Below, in pieces: positions 1 through 8,438 of a stretch of 64,000 bases of DNA (position 1 is the first letter of the stretch; the number at the start of each line of letters is the position of its first letter). Below the pieces are notes generated by a model. It was not told the DNA's origin and made no database searches. It saw nothing but the letters and a program-made list of their open reading frames with translations. The DNA lies in the NCBI RefSeq assembly GCF_015533855.1, contig NZ_AP024154.1, positions 1,553,001 through 1,617,000 on the forward strand, written 5' to 3'. The translations under genes and the position numbers were made by a program. The stretch comes from Echinicola sp. 20G (GTDB taxonomy: Bacteria > Bacteroidota > Bacteroidia > Cytophagales > Cyclobacteriaceae).

Positions 1-2
1 CA

Positions 3-665
3 GGAAAAAACACTTGGTTTAGGCATCCACTTGCCTTTTTGGTGGAGGCTGCTGATGACATTTGTTACAGCATTATTGACCTGGAAGATGGATGTACCTT
101 GGGCTTGGTCCAGCTGGAGGCTGTTGTGGATTTGTTGGCCCGGATAATCGGAGAGCGGTTTAATGAGGAAAAGCTTAACTCCCTTAAATCCAAATCGCAA
201 AAATTAGCGATTCTTCGCGCCATGGCCATTGGAAGGTTGGTGGATGAAACGGTGGCAGCTTTTCAGAAACATGAAGAGGAAATGTTGACAGGTGACTTTG
301 ATCAGGCATTGACTGATATCATTCCTTCTGCTCCAGTTTTGGAAGAAATCAGTCAACTGTCCGTGCAGAAGATATACCGATCCCAGCCAGTGTTGGAAAA
401 AGAAGCCGCAGGTTTTCAGGTGCTGGAAGGGCTTTTAGAGGTGTTTTCTAAGGCGCTATTCAATAAGTATTTTGATGCGGCGCAATTTTCTGGTAAAGAT
501 AAAAGTATCCTAAGATTACTGCCGGAAGAGTTCCAGCTGGACAAAGAAGTCCTGATGCCTTATTTACTTTTAAGAAATTTGATAGATTTTATTTCTGGCA
601 TGACTGACAAATATGCCTTGTCACTTTATCGCAAAGTGAAGGGGATATCTCTGCCAGGTGCCTAA
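3..665 (+). CDS. dgt: dGTP triphosphohydrolase (dGTPase), C-terminal part
   Basis: Hydrolyses dGTP to deoxyguanosine and triphosphate (HD-superfamily enzyme). The gene enters from outside the window: the frame is open from base 3, and the residues before the first possible start are conserved dGTPase sequence (RHPLAFLVEAADDICY, then DLEDG). That block matches the E. coli-type dGTPase motif, where the acidic residues belong to the active site. About 221 C-terminal residues are present, all helical in character as the family expects. The N-terminal HD motif lies outside. It ends just before a strong hairpin. Family assignment is firm; substrate range is not visible. Confidence 0.85.
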   Translation, partial: GKNTWFRHPLAFLVEAADDICYSIIDLEDGCTLGLVQLEAVVDLLARIIGERFNEEKLNSLKSKSQKLAILRAMAIGRLVDETVAAFQKHEEEMLTGDFDQALTDIIPSAPVLEEISQLSVQKIYRSQPVLEKEAAGFQVLEGLLEVFSKALFNKYFDAAQFSGKDKSILRLLPEEFQLDKEVLMPYLLLRNLIDFISGMTDKYALSLYRKVKGISLPGA

Positions 666-673
666 AAAAATAA

Positions 674-710
674 GCCAAGGGAGCTGACTTGATGTCAGCA
701 ACCCTTGGCC
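674..710 (+). terminator. Hairpin after dgt, likely terminator
   Basis: A long stem follows the dgt stop by 8 bases: gccaaggg pairs with cccttggc and, inside it, gctgac pairs with gtcagc around a 5-nt loop. There is no clear T tract after it, so termination is likely but not certain. Confidence 0.6.
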
Positions 711-1039
711 ATTGCGGTTGATTTAATCTTTTGGTTTAACAGCTATTTTTATGCCAAACTTTTTGTTTGATGGCTATATATCCTTGTTGTGACAAATTTT
801 CTTCTGTTTTTAAGAGGTGTTTGTGCAGCCTGCTCCTAAGTGCAAGCCAACACAAACACACTAACAACTAACCCTAACAATCTAATCTTTATATTCTTGA
901 CCTTCTGTTATATTTTTTTTCTAGATAACCTATTGTTCTAGTTCAATATTTTGATAAAACTTATTATTTGAATTAATCTTTTAAAAACTGATAATTGGAA
1001 GTGTTTTTTTAGCAATTTAGTTTGTTTCCTAGGCTTTAC

Positions 1040-1165
1040 TCTTCATTTCTTTTCCTTAGATGAAAAGAAACGAAGTAAACCTGCCTGCCGGCAGGCAGGG
1101 ATAAATCAAAACACAGCTAAAGCTTCTTCCCGCAAAGCCACCGCCGCCCCGCAGCTGTGTCGACC
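1040..1165 (+). repeat. Dispersed non-coding repeat with 20-bp perfect palindrome
   Basis: Bases 1080-1099 form a perfect 20-bp palindrome, cctgcctgcc/ggcaggcagg. GC-rich sequence follows (to about 1165) and an A/G-rich stretch precedes it. Read as protein, the palindrome gives PACRQAG, a string I recall from over-predicted proteins in Bacteroidota, which suggests a dispersed palindromic repeat. A decayed relative sits at 10101-10121. The repeat identity is from memory and a genome-wide count would settle it. Confidence 0.5.
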
Positions 1166-1824
1166 TCCCCGCCATAATAAGATTTCAAGCTGAATGACTT
1201 TAATTTACTAGCACAGCGTGTTCTAGATAAGCCTTCACTACATTCAGAAATTTCAATGATCATCAAAGCCTCAAAACTTGATAATGAGATCACAGATCAA
1301 TTCTCAATGACTTTTCATTTCATTCCTGAAGTTGTGGAAAGAATTGGCAGGTCAGAAAAAAAGTAAAGGAAATCTGACTTATTTATGTCAGAACCGGATA
1401 AAAATGGGCATGGTAAATCCTACTTTGTTATCGACAGTATAAGCGATAAAAGAAGTTTGAAGTTGTTTTTAATGATAAAAGTCCCCTTACAATACTAATT
1501 TAGTTTTGATGGACTTGGTTTTTGAGAAGGACGACTGACCCGTTGAGTTTCCCTTGGGCATTTGATTGAGAGACGTTGGCCAAATAATCTGTGAGCAGCG
1601 CCTGATCAAAGCCACAAAAAAGTAAAACCCTTGCGCCCAAAATTGAGTTTTTATGGATGAAATCAGGGGCAAAGCGAGTTTTTCTATTTTCACCATACAG
1701 AAACCCTAGTTTTCTATTAACTTTGTGCCTGCTTTTGAAAGGGTTAAACGGGTACATTTAAATCAAGCGTTCTCTACCCTTTGCAGCCAAAGAATTGAGT
1801 AAGAAGTAATAATATAGAGATATC
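1166..1824. other. Gene-poor stretch with decayed ORF fragments upstream of ileS
   Basis: No convincing gene here. A plus-strand frame is open from about 1184 to 1366 (some 60 codons, no good start; reads ...LDNEITDQFSMTF...EKK) and looks like a fragment of a lost gene that I do not recognise. On the minus strand 1500-1757 encodes an 85-codon frame (KNSILGARVLLFCGFDQ) resembling repeat-derived spurious proteins I recall from related genomes. Both are best treated as debris or repeat. The ileS promoter should lie in the last 100 bases but no strong box is clear. Confidence 0.4.
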
Positions 1825-4800
1825 GTGAAGAAATATCAGGAGTTCAAACAAGTAGATTATCCCGGAATAGGAGAAAGTGTACTGAGTTACTGGCAGGAAA
1901 ACAAGATTTTCGAAAAGTCTGTTGAAAATCGTGAAGGTGCAGAAACCTTTACTTTCTTTGAAGGCCCGCCTTCAGCAAATGGTACACCGGGTATTCACCA
2001 TGTGATGGCAAGGACCCTGAAGGATATTTTTTGCCGATACAAGACCCTCAAAGGATTTCAGGTAAAGCGTAAAGGTGGCTGGGATACCCATGGCCTGCCG
2101 GTTGAGCTTCAAGTGGAGAAGGAATTGGGCATCACTAAAGAGGATATCGGAAAGAAAATCTCTGTAGAAGAATACAATAAAAAATGCCGGGAGACGGTCA
2201 TGCGCTTTAAAAATGAGTGGGATGACCTTACCGAAAAGATCGGTTATTGGGTGGACTTGGACGATCCATACATCACCTTTGATCCAAAATACATTGAGTC
2301 TTTGTGGAGCTTGCTTAAGCGGCTGTATGAAAAAGACCTGCTTTACAAGGGCTATACTATCCAGCCTTATTCTCCTGCAGCAGGGACGGGCTTGTCCTCT
2401 CATGAGCTGAACCAGCCGGGTTGCTACAGGGATGTCAAGGATACTTCCATCACGGCACAGTTTAAAGTGAAGGGTCGGGAAAATGAATACATCATTGCCT
2501 GGACCACCACTCCTTGGACTTTACCTTCCAACTCTGCCTTGGCCATTGGAGAGAAACTGGATTATGTGAAAGTAAAAACCTTCAATCCTTATACCTATCA
2601 GGAGCAGACCGTTATTTTGGCCAAAGCCAGAATGGGGGTTTTGTTTAACAAAAAGGCTGAAGGGCTGAAAATAGAAGATTATAAACCTGGCGATAAGCTG
2701 ATTCCTTTTGAGGTGATAGAAGAGTTCAAAGGAAAAGACATGCTGGGCATGGAGTACGAGCCGCTTTTCCCAATTGAAGGAATAGCACTTCCTCATCCTG
2801 CATTCACGGTGATCTCAGCGGACTATGTCACTACTGAAGACGGTACAGGTATCGTTCACTTGGCCAAAGCCTTTGGTGCGGATGACTTTAGGGCCTTGGT
2901 ACAGGCGGGAGTTCCCGGGGTTTTTGTAAAAGATGACCAAGGAAATGAAATCCCCGTAGTGGACAAGCAAGGAAGATTCTTACCGGTAGTGGGAGAATAT
3001 TTGCTCGCCAAAATGAAGGAGCACCAAATCACTGCTCATAAGGAATATGGCGTGGATGATTTCTATGTAAAGAATTACTTGAAAGAAGATGAAAATGCAC
3101 CGGAGTATAAAAATACGGACGTGATCATTTCCATCATCTTGAAAAATGAAAATAAAGCTTTCAAAGTAGAGAAGTACGAGCACAGTTATCCACATTGCTG
3201 GAGAACTGACATGCCAGTGCTTTATTATCCATTGGAAAGCTGGTTTATCAAAACCACCGCTTGTAAGGATAGGCTGGTAGAACTGAACAAAACCATCAAC
3301 TGGAAGCCTGAGGCAACCGGGACAGGTCGTTTTGGCAACTGGCTGGAGAATTTGGTGGATTGGAACCTAAGCCGTTCCAGGTTCTGGGGAACGCCGCTTC
3401 CGGTTTGGAGAAATGAAGATGCTACCGAAACCAAATGTATTGGTTCCATCGCGGAACTGAATGAGGAAATTGAGCTGTCCATTGCCAAGGGATTTATGAC
3501 CGAGTCTCCTTTCAAAGGAGAGGAAGTGGATCTTCACCGACCTTATGTAGATGATGTGATCTTGGTGGATTCACAGGGTAATAAAATGTTCCGTGAGCCG
3601 GACTTGATCGATGTATGGTTTGACTCAGGAGCGATGCCATACGCGCAGTGGCATTATCCGTTTGAGAATGAAGACATCTTCAAGGCCAATTATCCTGCAG
3701 ATTATATTGCTGAGGGTGTTGACCAAACGCGTGGTTGGTTCTTTACCCTACATGCTATTGCTGTAATGTTATTTGACAGCGTTGCTTTCAAAAATGTGAT
3801 TGCCAATGGTTTGGTGCTGGACAAAAATGGAAACAAAATGTCCAAAAGATTGGGCAATGCAGTAGATCCATTTAAAACTTTGAAAGAGTATGGGCCGGAT
3901 GCATTGCGTTGGTACATGCTTTCCAATGCCAATCCATGGGACAACTTGAAATTTAACTTGGAAGGCGTTGCTGAGGTACAGCGGAGGTTCTTCGGTACCC
4001 TGCAAAATACTTATAACTTCTTTGCGTTATATGCCAACTTGGATCACTTCACCTATGATGCCAGCAAAATGGTGGCCGTCAGTGAAAGACCTGAATTGGA
4101 CAGATGGATCATTTCCAAATTGCAGTCACTTATCACGGAAGTAGAAAACTCCATGGACAATTATGATGCAACCAGGGCAACCAGGGCCATCATGAACTTC
4201 ACCGTGGACCAACTGTCCAACTGGTATGTGAGGTTGGCCAGAAAGCGTTTCTGGAGAGGTGACATGAACGAGGACAAGCAAGCTGCTTACGAGACATTGT
4301 ACGAATGCTTGACGACCCTTTGCCAGTTGATGTCCTCATTTGCTCCTTTCTATGCCGATTGGATGTACAAGAACTTGACCGGTGGAGCAAAAGAAGCAGG
4401 GCAGGAAATTGCAGAGTCAGTTCACTTGACAGATTGGCAAGCCGCTGATGAAGCTTTGATCAATACCGACCTAGAAGCGAGCATGCAATTGGCGCAGGAC
4501 ATTTCATCCTTGGTGCACAGCCTGCGTAAAAAGGATAAATTGAAAGTGCGTCAGCCACTTCAAAAGATTTTGATCCCGATCTTGAATGAAAAGACCAGAG
4601 AGCAGATTGAACATGTGGAGGAGCTGATCAAGTCGGAAGTAAATATCAAGGGGGTGGAATATATCGATGATGCCTCAGGCATTTTGGTGAAGAATGCCAA
4701 ACCAAACTTCCCGCTATTGGGCAAGCGTTTTGGTCCTAAAATGAAGTTGGTAGCTGCTGCAATCAATCAATGGGGGCAAGAAGACATCAGTGCCATTGAG

Positions 4801-5211
4801 CGAAATGGTGCTGTAGAGATCGACTTGGATGGAGAGAAAGCCACCCTTAATTTGGAGGAAGTGTTGATCACGTCCCAGGATATTCCAGGCTGGTCTGTAG
4901 CCAGTGACAATGGCATCACCGTGGCCTTGGATGTGACTTTGACAGATGAATTGAAGCAGGAAGGCATCGCCCGTGATTTGGTGAACAGGATCCAAAACCT
5001 GAGAAAGGATATGGGGCTGGAAGTGCAGGACAAGATTACCATCAAAGTGGCCAAATTGAATGAGCAAGTAGACCAAGCTTTGGTCAACTTCTCGGATTAT
5101 ATCCAAGCTGAAACGCAGGCCCTTTCGCTTTCCGTGAATGGAGATGTGAGCGAGGGTACGGTCTTGGACATGGATGAATTTGAATTAAAAGTAAAGGTAG
5201 AAAAAGTATAG
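1825..5211 (+). CDS. ileS: Isoleucyl-tRNA synthetase, type 2, with GIHH signature
   Basis: Charges tRNA-Ile with isoleucine in the cytoplasm. The 1128-residue length, N-terminal PPSANGTPG, the large editing insertion and the KMSKR loop (residues 671-675) mark it as a class I IleRS of the long, eukaryote-like type 2, which in bacteria is linked to mupirocin resistance. The start is GTG at 1825; no better upstream start exists. Odd point: where class I enzymes carry HIGH (HxGH), residues 56-59 read GIHH, i.e. first and third signature positions exchanged. A GxHH variant has been described in a subset of type 2 IleRS with very strong mupirocin resistance. lspA follows after 41 bases and may be cotranscribed. 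Confidence 0.97.
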   Translation: MKKYQEFKQVDYPGIGESVLSYWQENKIFEKSVENREGAETFTFFEGPPSANGTPGIHHVMARTLKDIFCRYKTLKGFQVKRKGGWDTHGLPVELQVEKELGITKEDIGKKISVEEYNKKCRETVMRFKNEWDDLTEKIGYWVDLDDPYITFDPKYIESLWSLLKRLYEKDLLYKGYTIQPYSPAAGTGLSSHELNQPGCYRDVKDTSITAQFKVKGRENEYIIAWTTTPWTLPSNSALAIGEKLDYVKVKTFNPYTYQEQTVILAKARMGVLFNKKAEGLKIEDYKPGDKLIPFEVIEEFKGKDMLGMEYEPLFPIEGIALPHPAFTVISADYVTTEDGTGIVHLAKAFGADDFRALVQAGVPGVFVKDDQGNEIPVVDKQGRFLPVVGEYLLAKMKEHQITAHKEYGVDDFYVKNYLKEDENAPEYKNTDVIISIILKNENKAFKVEKYEHSYPHCWRTDMPVLYYPLESWFIKTTACKDRLVELNKTINWKPEATGTGRFGNWLENLVDWNLSRSRFWGTPLPVWRNEDATETKCIGSIAELNEEIELSIAKGFMTESPFKGEEVDLHRPYVDDVILVDSQGNKMFREPDLIDVWFDSGAMPYAQWHYPFENEDIFKANYPADYIAEGVDQTRGWFFTLHAIAVMLFDSVAFKNVIANGLVLDKNGNKMSKRLGNAVDPFKTLKEYGPDALRWYMLSNANPWDNLKFNLEGVAEVQRRFFGTLQNTYNFFALYANLDHFTYDASKMVAVSERPELDRWIISKLQSLITEVENSMDNYDATRATRAIMNFTVDQLSNWYVRLARKRFWRGDMNEDKQAAYETLYECLTTLCQLMSSFAPFYADWMYKNLTGGAKEAGQEIAESVHLTDWQAADEALINTDLEASMQLAQDISSLVHSLRKKDKLKVRQPLQKILIPILNEKTREQIEHVEELIKSEVNIKGVEYIDDASGILVKNAKPNFPLLGKRFGPKMKLVAAAINQWGQEDISAIERNGAVEIDLDGEKATLNLEEVLITSQDIPGWSVASDNGITVALDVTLTDELKQEGIARDLVNRIQNLRKDMGLEVQDKITIKVAKLNEQVDQALVNFSDYIQAETQALSLSVNGDVSEGTVLDMDEFELKVKVEKV

Positions 5212-5252
5212 GAGGCTGCTTAGGCAGTCTTAGACTTCTGAAAAAATAGAAA

Positions 5253-5894
5253 ATGAAATATTTAAAGTACTTTGGCATTACCTTACTGGTCATCCTTATC
5301 GATCAGCTTGTGAAATTGGCCGTGGATTCCAATATGGCCATGGGCTCTGCCGGGCAAATCAAAATCTTTGGGGACTGGTTCAAACTCCATTATACCACCA
5401 ACCCCGGGATGGCTTTCGGGATGCAGTTGGGCTCTGAGTATGGAAAGCTGATCCTTACCTCTTTCAGGCTGGTGGCCATGGTAGGTATTGGCTATTACCT
5501 CTATTATTTGATCAGCAAAAAAGTCCATGCCGGGTATATTGTCTGCATTGCGATGATCCTTGGTGGTGCTATCGGAAACTTGGTGGACAGTGTGTTTTAT
5601 GGGGTTTGGTTAAACAATGCGCCCTATGATGCGAGTACGCCTTGGTTTCATGGTCAGGTAGTGGACATGTTCTACATCGATATTTGGGAAGGCTTTATTC
5701 CGGATTGGGTACCTTTGTGGGGAGGAAGTTATACCGCACTTTGGCCGATCTTCAATGTCGCTGATGCTTCGATCTTTATTGGTGTGGCCATTATCCTGCT
5801 CTTCCAAAAACGGTTCTTTGGTGAAACAACCAAAGAAGACAAAAAAGATGAAGAAGAAGATGAAATACAGAAGCAATTTATAGAAGAGAAATAA
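5253..5894 (+). CDS. lspA: Lipoprotein signal peptidase (signal peptidase II)
   Basis: Aspartyl protease of the inner membrane that cleaves prolipoprotein signal peptides before the lipidated Cys. Four membrane spans can be seen; conserved blocks are NPGMAFG, GNLVDS (first catalytic Asp) and FNVADASIF (second catalytic Asp). The 213 residues are longer than E. coli LspA because of an extra loop between spans 3 and 4 and a charged Lys/Glu-rich C-terminal tail, which I believe is common in Bacteroidota. It suits an organism with the many lipoproteins seen in this window. It follows ileS by 41 bases, a pairing also known in Proteobacteria. Confidence 0.95.
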   Translation: MKYLKYFGITLLVILIDQLVKLAVDSNMAMGSAGQIKIFGDWFKLHYTTNPGMAFGMQLGSEYGKLILTSFRLVAMVGIGYYLYYLISKKVHAGYIVCIAMILGGAIGNLVDSVFYGVWLNNAPYDASTPWFHGQVVDMFYIDIWEGFIPDWVPLWGGSYTALWPIFNVADASIFIGVAIILLFQKRFFGETTKEDKKDEEEDEIQKQFIEEK

Positions 5895-5910
5895 GATACA
5901 ATATCACAAG

Positions 5911-6047
5911 AGGCTGTCTCAAAAATTCACGTCATTGCGATTCCGATGGATATCGGAAGAAGCAATCTCCCTATATATACAATGTAAGTACTTCGAGATC
6001 ACTTCGCTTCACTCGTGATGACGTGTCTCAGACTTATGAGACAGCCT
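5911..6047. repeat. Nested inverted repeat, dispersed element downstream of lspA
   Basis: Outer arms aggctgtctca (5911-5921) and tgagacagcct (6037-6047) are perfect complements. Inside, cacgtcat (5928-5935) pairs with atgacgtg (6018-6025). A run of T follows the right arm, so it may also terminate lspA transcription. The inner sequence gagatcacttc...tcgtgatga recurs in altered form near 16602-16628, which points to a repeat family. No coding potential. Confidence 0.6.
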
Positions 6048-6171
6048 GTTTTTTTTGGATTCATCCAAGAACAATTCCAAAAAAGTCCACTGAGTGATCA
6101 GATAAGTACCTTGGCTTTCCTTATAATTGCCCTTTCCAAGCAACCATTCGTTCAATATTGCATTTATGTTC

Positions 6172-6195
6172 AAACCTGCCCAATTTGGCAGGTTT
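6172..6195. repeat. Short perfect hairpin
   Basis: aaacctgcc (6172-6180) and ggcaggttt (6187-6195) flank a 6-nt loop. It lies 53 bases beyond the stop of the minus-strand gene at 6248, so it may act as its terminator, though no T tract is present. Between it and that gene (6196-6247) is a GC-rich stretch with the look of a decayed cassette end. Confidence 0.35.
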
Positions 6196-6247
6196 GGTCG
6201 TTACGGCCAGGCGCATGCTTAGTTGCCACACGTTTTTCTTTTCGTAT

Positions 6248-6529
6248 TTAAGGCATTCGCATTAGACATACTTTAAGTCGGTTTTCAGTTTCTTTGGTAT
6301 TTAAACACTCTCTTGGTGATAAACCGTCCAAAATTGGAATACACTTGTTTATCCAATCAAGACTTGTTTTACCAATATAGCAGTCAATGACTTTAGCTAA
6401 ATCTAAACGATTTCCTAATTGTTCTAAAAGTCTATTTTGAAAATCCGAATATTCCCACTCGTCCCCAAAAACAGATGCGAAATTTTCCCAGCTCTCGTCG
6501 CCTTTATAATATTGTTCAAGCTTTATCAA
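6248..6529 (-). CDS. Small protein with ParS/MbcA antitoxin-like C-terminus
   Basis: 93 residues. The C-terminal half, ending LDGLSPRECLN...RLKVCLMRMP, follows the pattern of the toxin-binding domain shared by MbcA, ParS and Xre-type antitoxins (Trp, then a G-x-S/T-P-x-x-x-L turn, then a basic helix). No partner toxin is next to it. The start appears to be TTG at 6529, because an in-frame stop sits four codons upstream. It lies at the distal end of the island and resembles cassette-type accessory genes. I am unsure of the family; it could equally be an unrelated immunity-like protein. Confidence 0.5.
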   Translation of the reverse strand: MIKLEQYYKGDESWENFASVFGDEWEYSDFQNRLLEQLGNRLDLAKVIDCYIGKTSLDWINKCIPILDGLSPRECLNTKETENRLKVCLMRMP

Positions 6530-6841
6530 TTTAAATTTTGGTCAATTTGTTTTTGAGCTTTGCGTTCGGTCGGGTTTCTGAGCACAAAACTTCAATTTAT
6601 TACTAAAGCTCAATATAAGTACAAAATTTCAAGTTTACACGCCAGTCCGCCTGATGCAAAACTTGTATTATAAGCCTTTTTTCTGTCATTAGGTTAATCA
6701 TATGTCCTTTTGAAAGCTCCTTTCTATAACTACCAACTCTAGATATTATAATTTGTTCTTCGTATTGGGAATTACAAACTCCCAAGATTTGAAGGCGAAG
6801 TGACATACTTCGCTTAGAAAGGGGGTTATTGGCAATAGTTT
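6530..6841. other. Intergenic stretch, no supported gene
   Basis: 312 bases between two minus-strand genes. A 67-codon minus-strand frame (6603-6806) is open, but its composition and lack of any recognisable feature do not support a gene. A small hairpin gcgaag...cttcgc lies near 6794-6812 and the sequence toward 6841 is T-rich. The end of the preceding cassette may lie here but no clear half-site is visible. Confidence 0.4.
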
Positions 6842-7720
6842 TTATTTTTTTTGATAGGAGTCGTAAATCTCTTTGTTATCATAGTATATGTTTTCTGTTT
6901 TTCCGTTTTCTATAGAATGGATGAAATTGAGTTCAAAGTGATTTTTGAATTCTTCCGCAGAAACTGATTTACAATGTTTTATGTCATCTCTGTCAACTCC
7001 GCCAAACAGTTTGCCCGTGATGTAGCCATACAAAATCTTGTTAAGCTTTATTTTGGTTTTATTCGTGTCGGTAGCAATTATTGTTGATAAAGCCATAATG
7101 TTTATTCTGCTTTCATCTATGATGTCAAAGTGTAGGTAAAAAAGACTATCTGATAGATTCTTATCTAATGTGTAGCTATATCCATGCCCTGCCTGAATTG
7201 AATTAAAGATGTCAGCTTTGCTCAATTCCATTTCATATTCTGCGTTTACAACTAAGTTCAAATCAACTTTTTCTCTTGGTAAGGCCGTTGCCCATATTGA
7301 AAATAGAGTAGCGAGCCCAAGAGGAACAGTCAAGTGCTTATTAATTTTTTGTTCGGTAGAAAGTTGTTTTTGAAAGTACCTGTATGAAATTGGAAGGATG
7401 ATTAAAGCGAATAAATCCGTGAAGTCAATTACTCTATTGAAGCCAATTCCTAAAGATTGTGCCCAATTGATTAGGTCTTGTGAAAAATGAGATTTCCAAA
7501 ATATGAATAGCACAGCAGTTCCTAAATAGATGGATTTATTCCATTTAACTAGAAGACTTGACAAAAAATAGGGAAACAGAAAAAGTCCTGCTATGTCTGA
7601 TAGTATTCCAGTCAAAAAATTTGAGAACTCATATTTTAGATAGAAGTCATTAAACAGCAATAGCCCTAAAGCTAAAATGAACAGAGGTCTGGATAAAATG
7701 TCAGGTCTAGTGGGTCTCAT
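6842..7720 (-). CDS. Hypothetical integral membrane protein
   Basis: 292 residues. The N-terminal half holds about four hydrophobic segments (roughly residues 12-28, 34-56, 64-80 and 95-112, with a further one near 130-148). The C-terminal half is hydrophilic and probably forms a separate soluble domain. I do not recognise a family. It sits alone, in the same direction as the other island genes, with an AT-rich 141-base gap to the next gene. Low GC content compared with the flanking core genes fits an acquired gene. Confidence 0.6.
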   Translation of the reverse strand: MRPTRPDILSRPLFILALGLLLFNDFYLKYEFSNFLTGILSDIAGLFLFPYFLSSLLVKWNKSIYLGTAVLFIFWKSHFSQDLINWAQSLGIGFNRVIDFTDLFALIILPISYRYFQKQLSTEQKINKHLTVPLGLATLFSIWATALPREKVDLNLVVNAEYEMELSKADIFNSIQAGHGYSYTLDKNLSDSLFYLHFDIIDESRINIMALSTIIATDTNKTKIKLNKILYGYITGKLFGGVDRDDIKHCKSVSAEEFKNHFELNFIHSIENGKTENIYYDNKEIYDSYQKK

Positions 7721-7861
7721 TTTAAATTCTGACTAGCGTAAAGAAAAATACAATTAATTACCTTTTAAAATCACAATTCCTCAAAACTGTTCCTAAGCTA
7801 TAATAGGCTTTCAACCGTTAAGCCTTGAAAGTAAATGTTTATATATAGTACCTTTTATTTT

Positions 7862-8293
7862 TTAAATTACCCATTTTACGATTGTCACTATTCCTACGAT
7901 TGCTGAAATAATTGCTATCAGTATTGCACTAATACAGCCAAACTTCATTGTCTTGTCTTTCCAAGTTTCCATATAAGGCTCTTGTTTGACATTAGTTCTA
8001 ATTACGTCTATAGGCTCAACGTACTGTATGTATGTGGAGCAATCATCGTCAATCCAATCTTCATCAAATCCTAAAGGAAAAACTGACTCTTCCTTTTCAC
8101 TCTTTAATAGTTCCTCCGAGTCTCGCGCAGCTTTTAGAATTTCTAAAGCAAAAAGTTCAAGTCCTTCTTTGCTTGCTTTTATAAAGCTTTCGTCTGGTCC
8201 ACCACCATATTCGAAGATACCGAAATAAGCTTTTTCTTTTCGATCTTCTTTTTCAAGCTTGTCAATAATATTTTGAAGGTTCTTTTTATTCAC
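7862..8293 (-). CDS. Hypothetical protein with C-terminal membrane anchor
   Basis: 143 residues from a GTG start at 8293. The first 110 residues are soluble and acidic (IDDDCSTYIQYVEP); the last 25 form one transmembrane helix (GCISAILIAIISAIVGIVTI). The segment ESFIKASKEGLELFALEIL loosely recalls small immunity proteins that carry an N/KEGL...A..L helix, but this is only a resemblance. It is the fourth cassette gene: the site half before it (aatggtggccaacgtc on the plus strand, 8309-8324) closes the hairpin element at 8311-8435. No matching half-site is found after it. Confidence 0.55.
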   Translation of the reverse strand: MNKKNLQNIIDKLEKEDRKEKAYFGIFEYGGGPDESFIKASKEGLELFALEILKAARDSEELLKSEKEESVFPLGFDEDWIDDDCSTYIQYVEPIDVIRTNVKQEPYMETWKDKTMKFGCISAILIAIISAIVGIVTIVKWVI

Positions 8294-8310
8294 TAATAGC
8301 GTTTTTCAAA

Positions 8311-8435
8311 TGGTGGCCAACGTCAAGCGAGCAGGAGTGAGCTGGACTTTTCAATTTCTATAAAAGTATCTCATCGCACTAGCCTTTGCAAATAGCTCAT
8401 TTAGCTTATGGATGATAGTGTCTGTTGTGTGCTGC
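8311..8435 (-). repeat. attC-like recombination site between island cassettes
   Basis: Imperfect 125-nt hairpin filling the gap between two island genes. In gene direction (minus) it opens with AGCACACAAC directly after the preceding gene's stop and closes with GACGTTGGCCACC just before the next gene. The opening half-site is complementary to the half-site that precedes the upstream gene pair (ccgttgtgtgcc), as expected for an integron cassette carrying its own R'' and R' halves. Inner pairing involves agcgagca...gtgagct against agctaaatgagct. Confidence 0.55.
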
Positions 8436-8438
8436 ATC

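Noticed and set aside
1487..1757. Two overlapping minus-strand frames upstream of ileS
   Set aside because: Sequence looks like repeat-derived spurious proteins; no domain and no promoter. Kept only as part of a gap description.
6015..6251. 78-codon plus-strand frame downstream of lspA
   Set aside because: Begins inside the inverted repeat and crosses a hairpin; no coding features.
6603..6806. 67-codon minus-strand frame in the gap between two island genes
   Set aside because: No recognisable domain, no ribosome binding site, odd composition; fits chance or repeat-derived sequence.
6842..8293. A complete cassette boundary after the genes at 7862 and 6842
   Set aside because: I looked for a half-site complementary to cgttggccacc and found only ttgccaataac near 6825-6840, too imperfect to claim.
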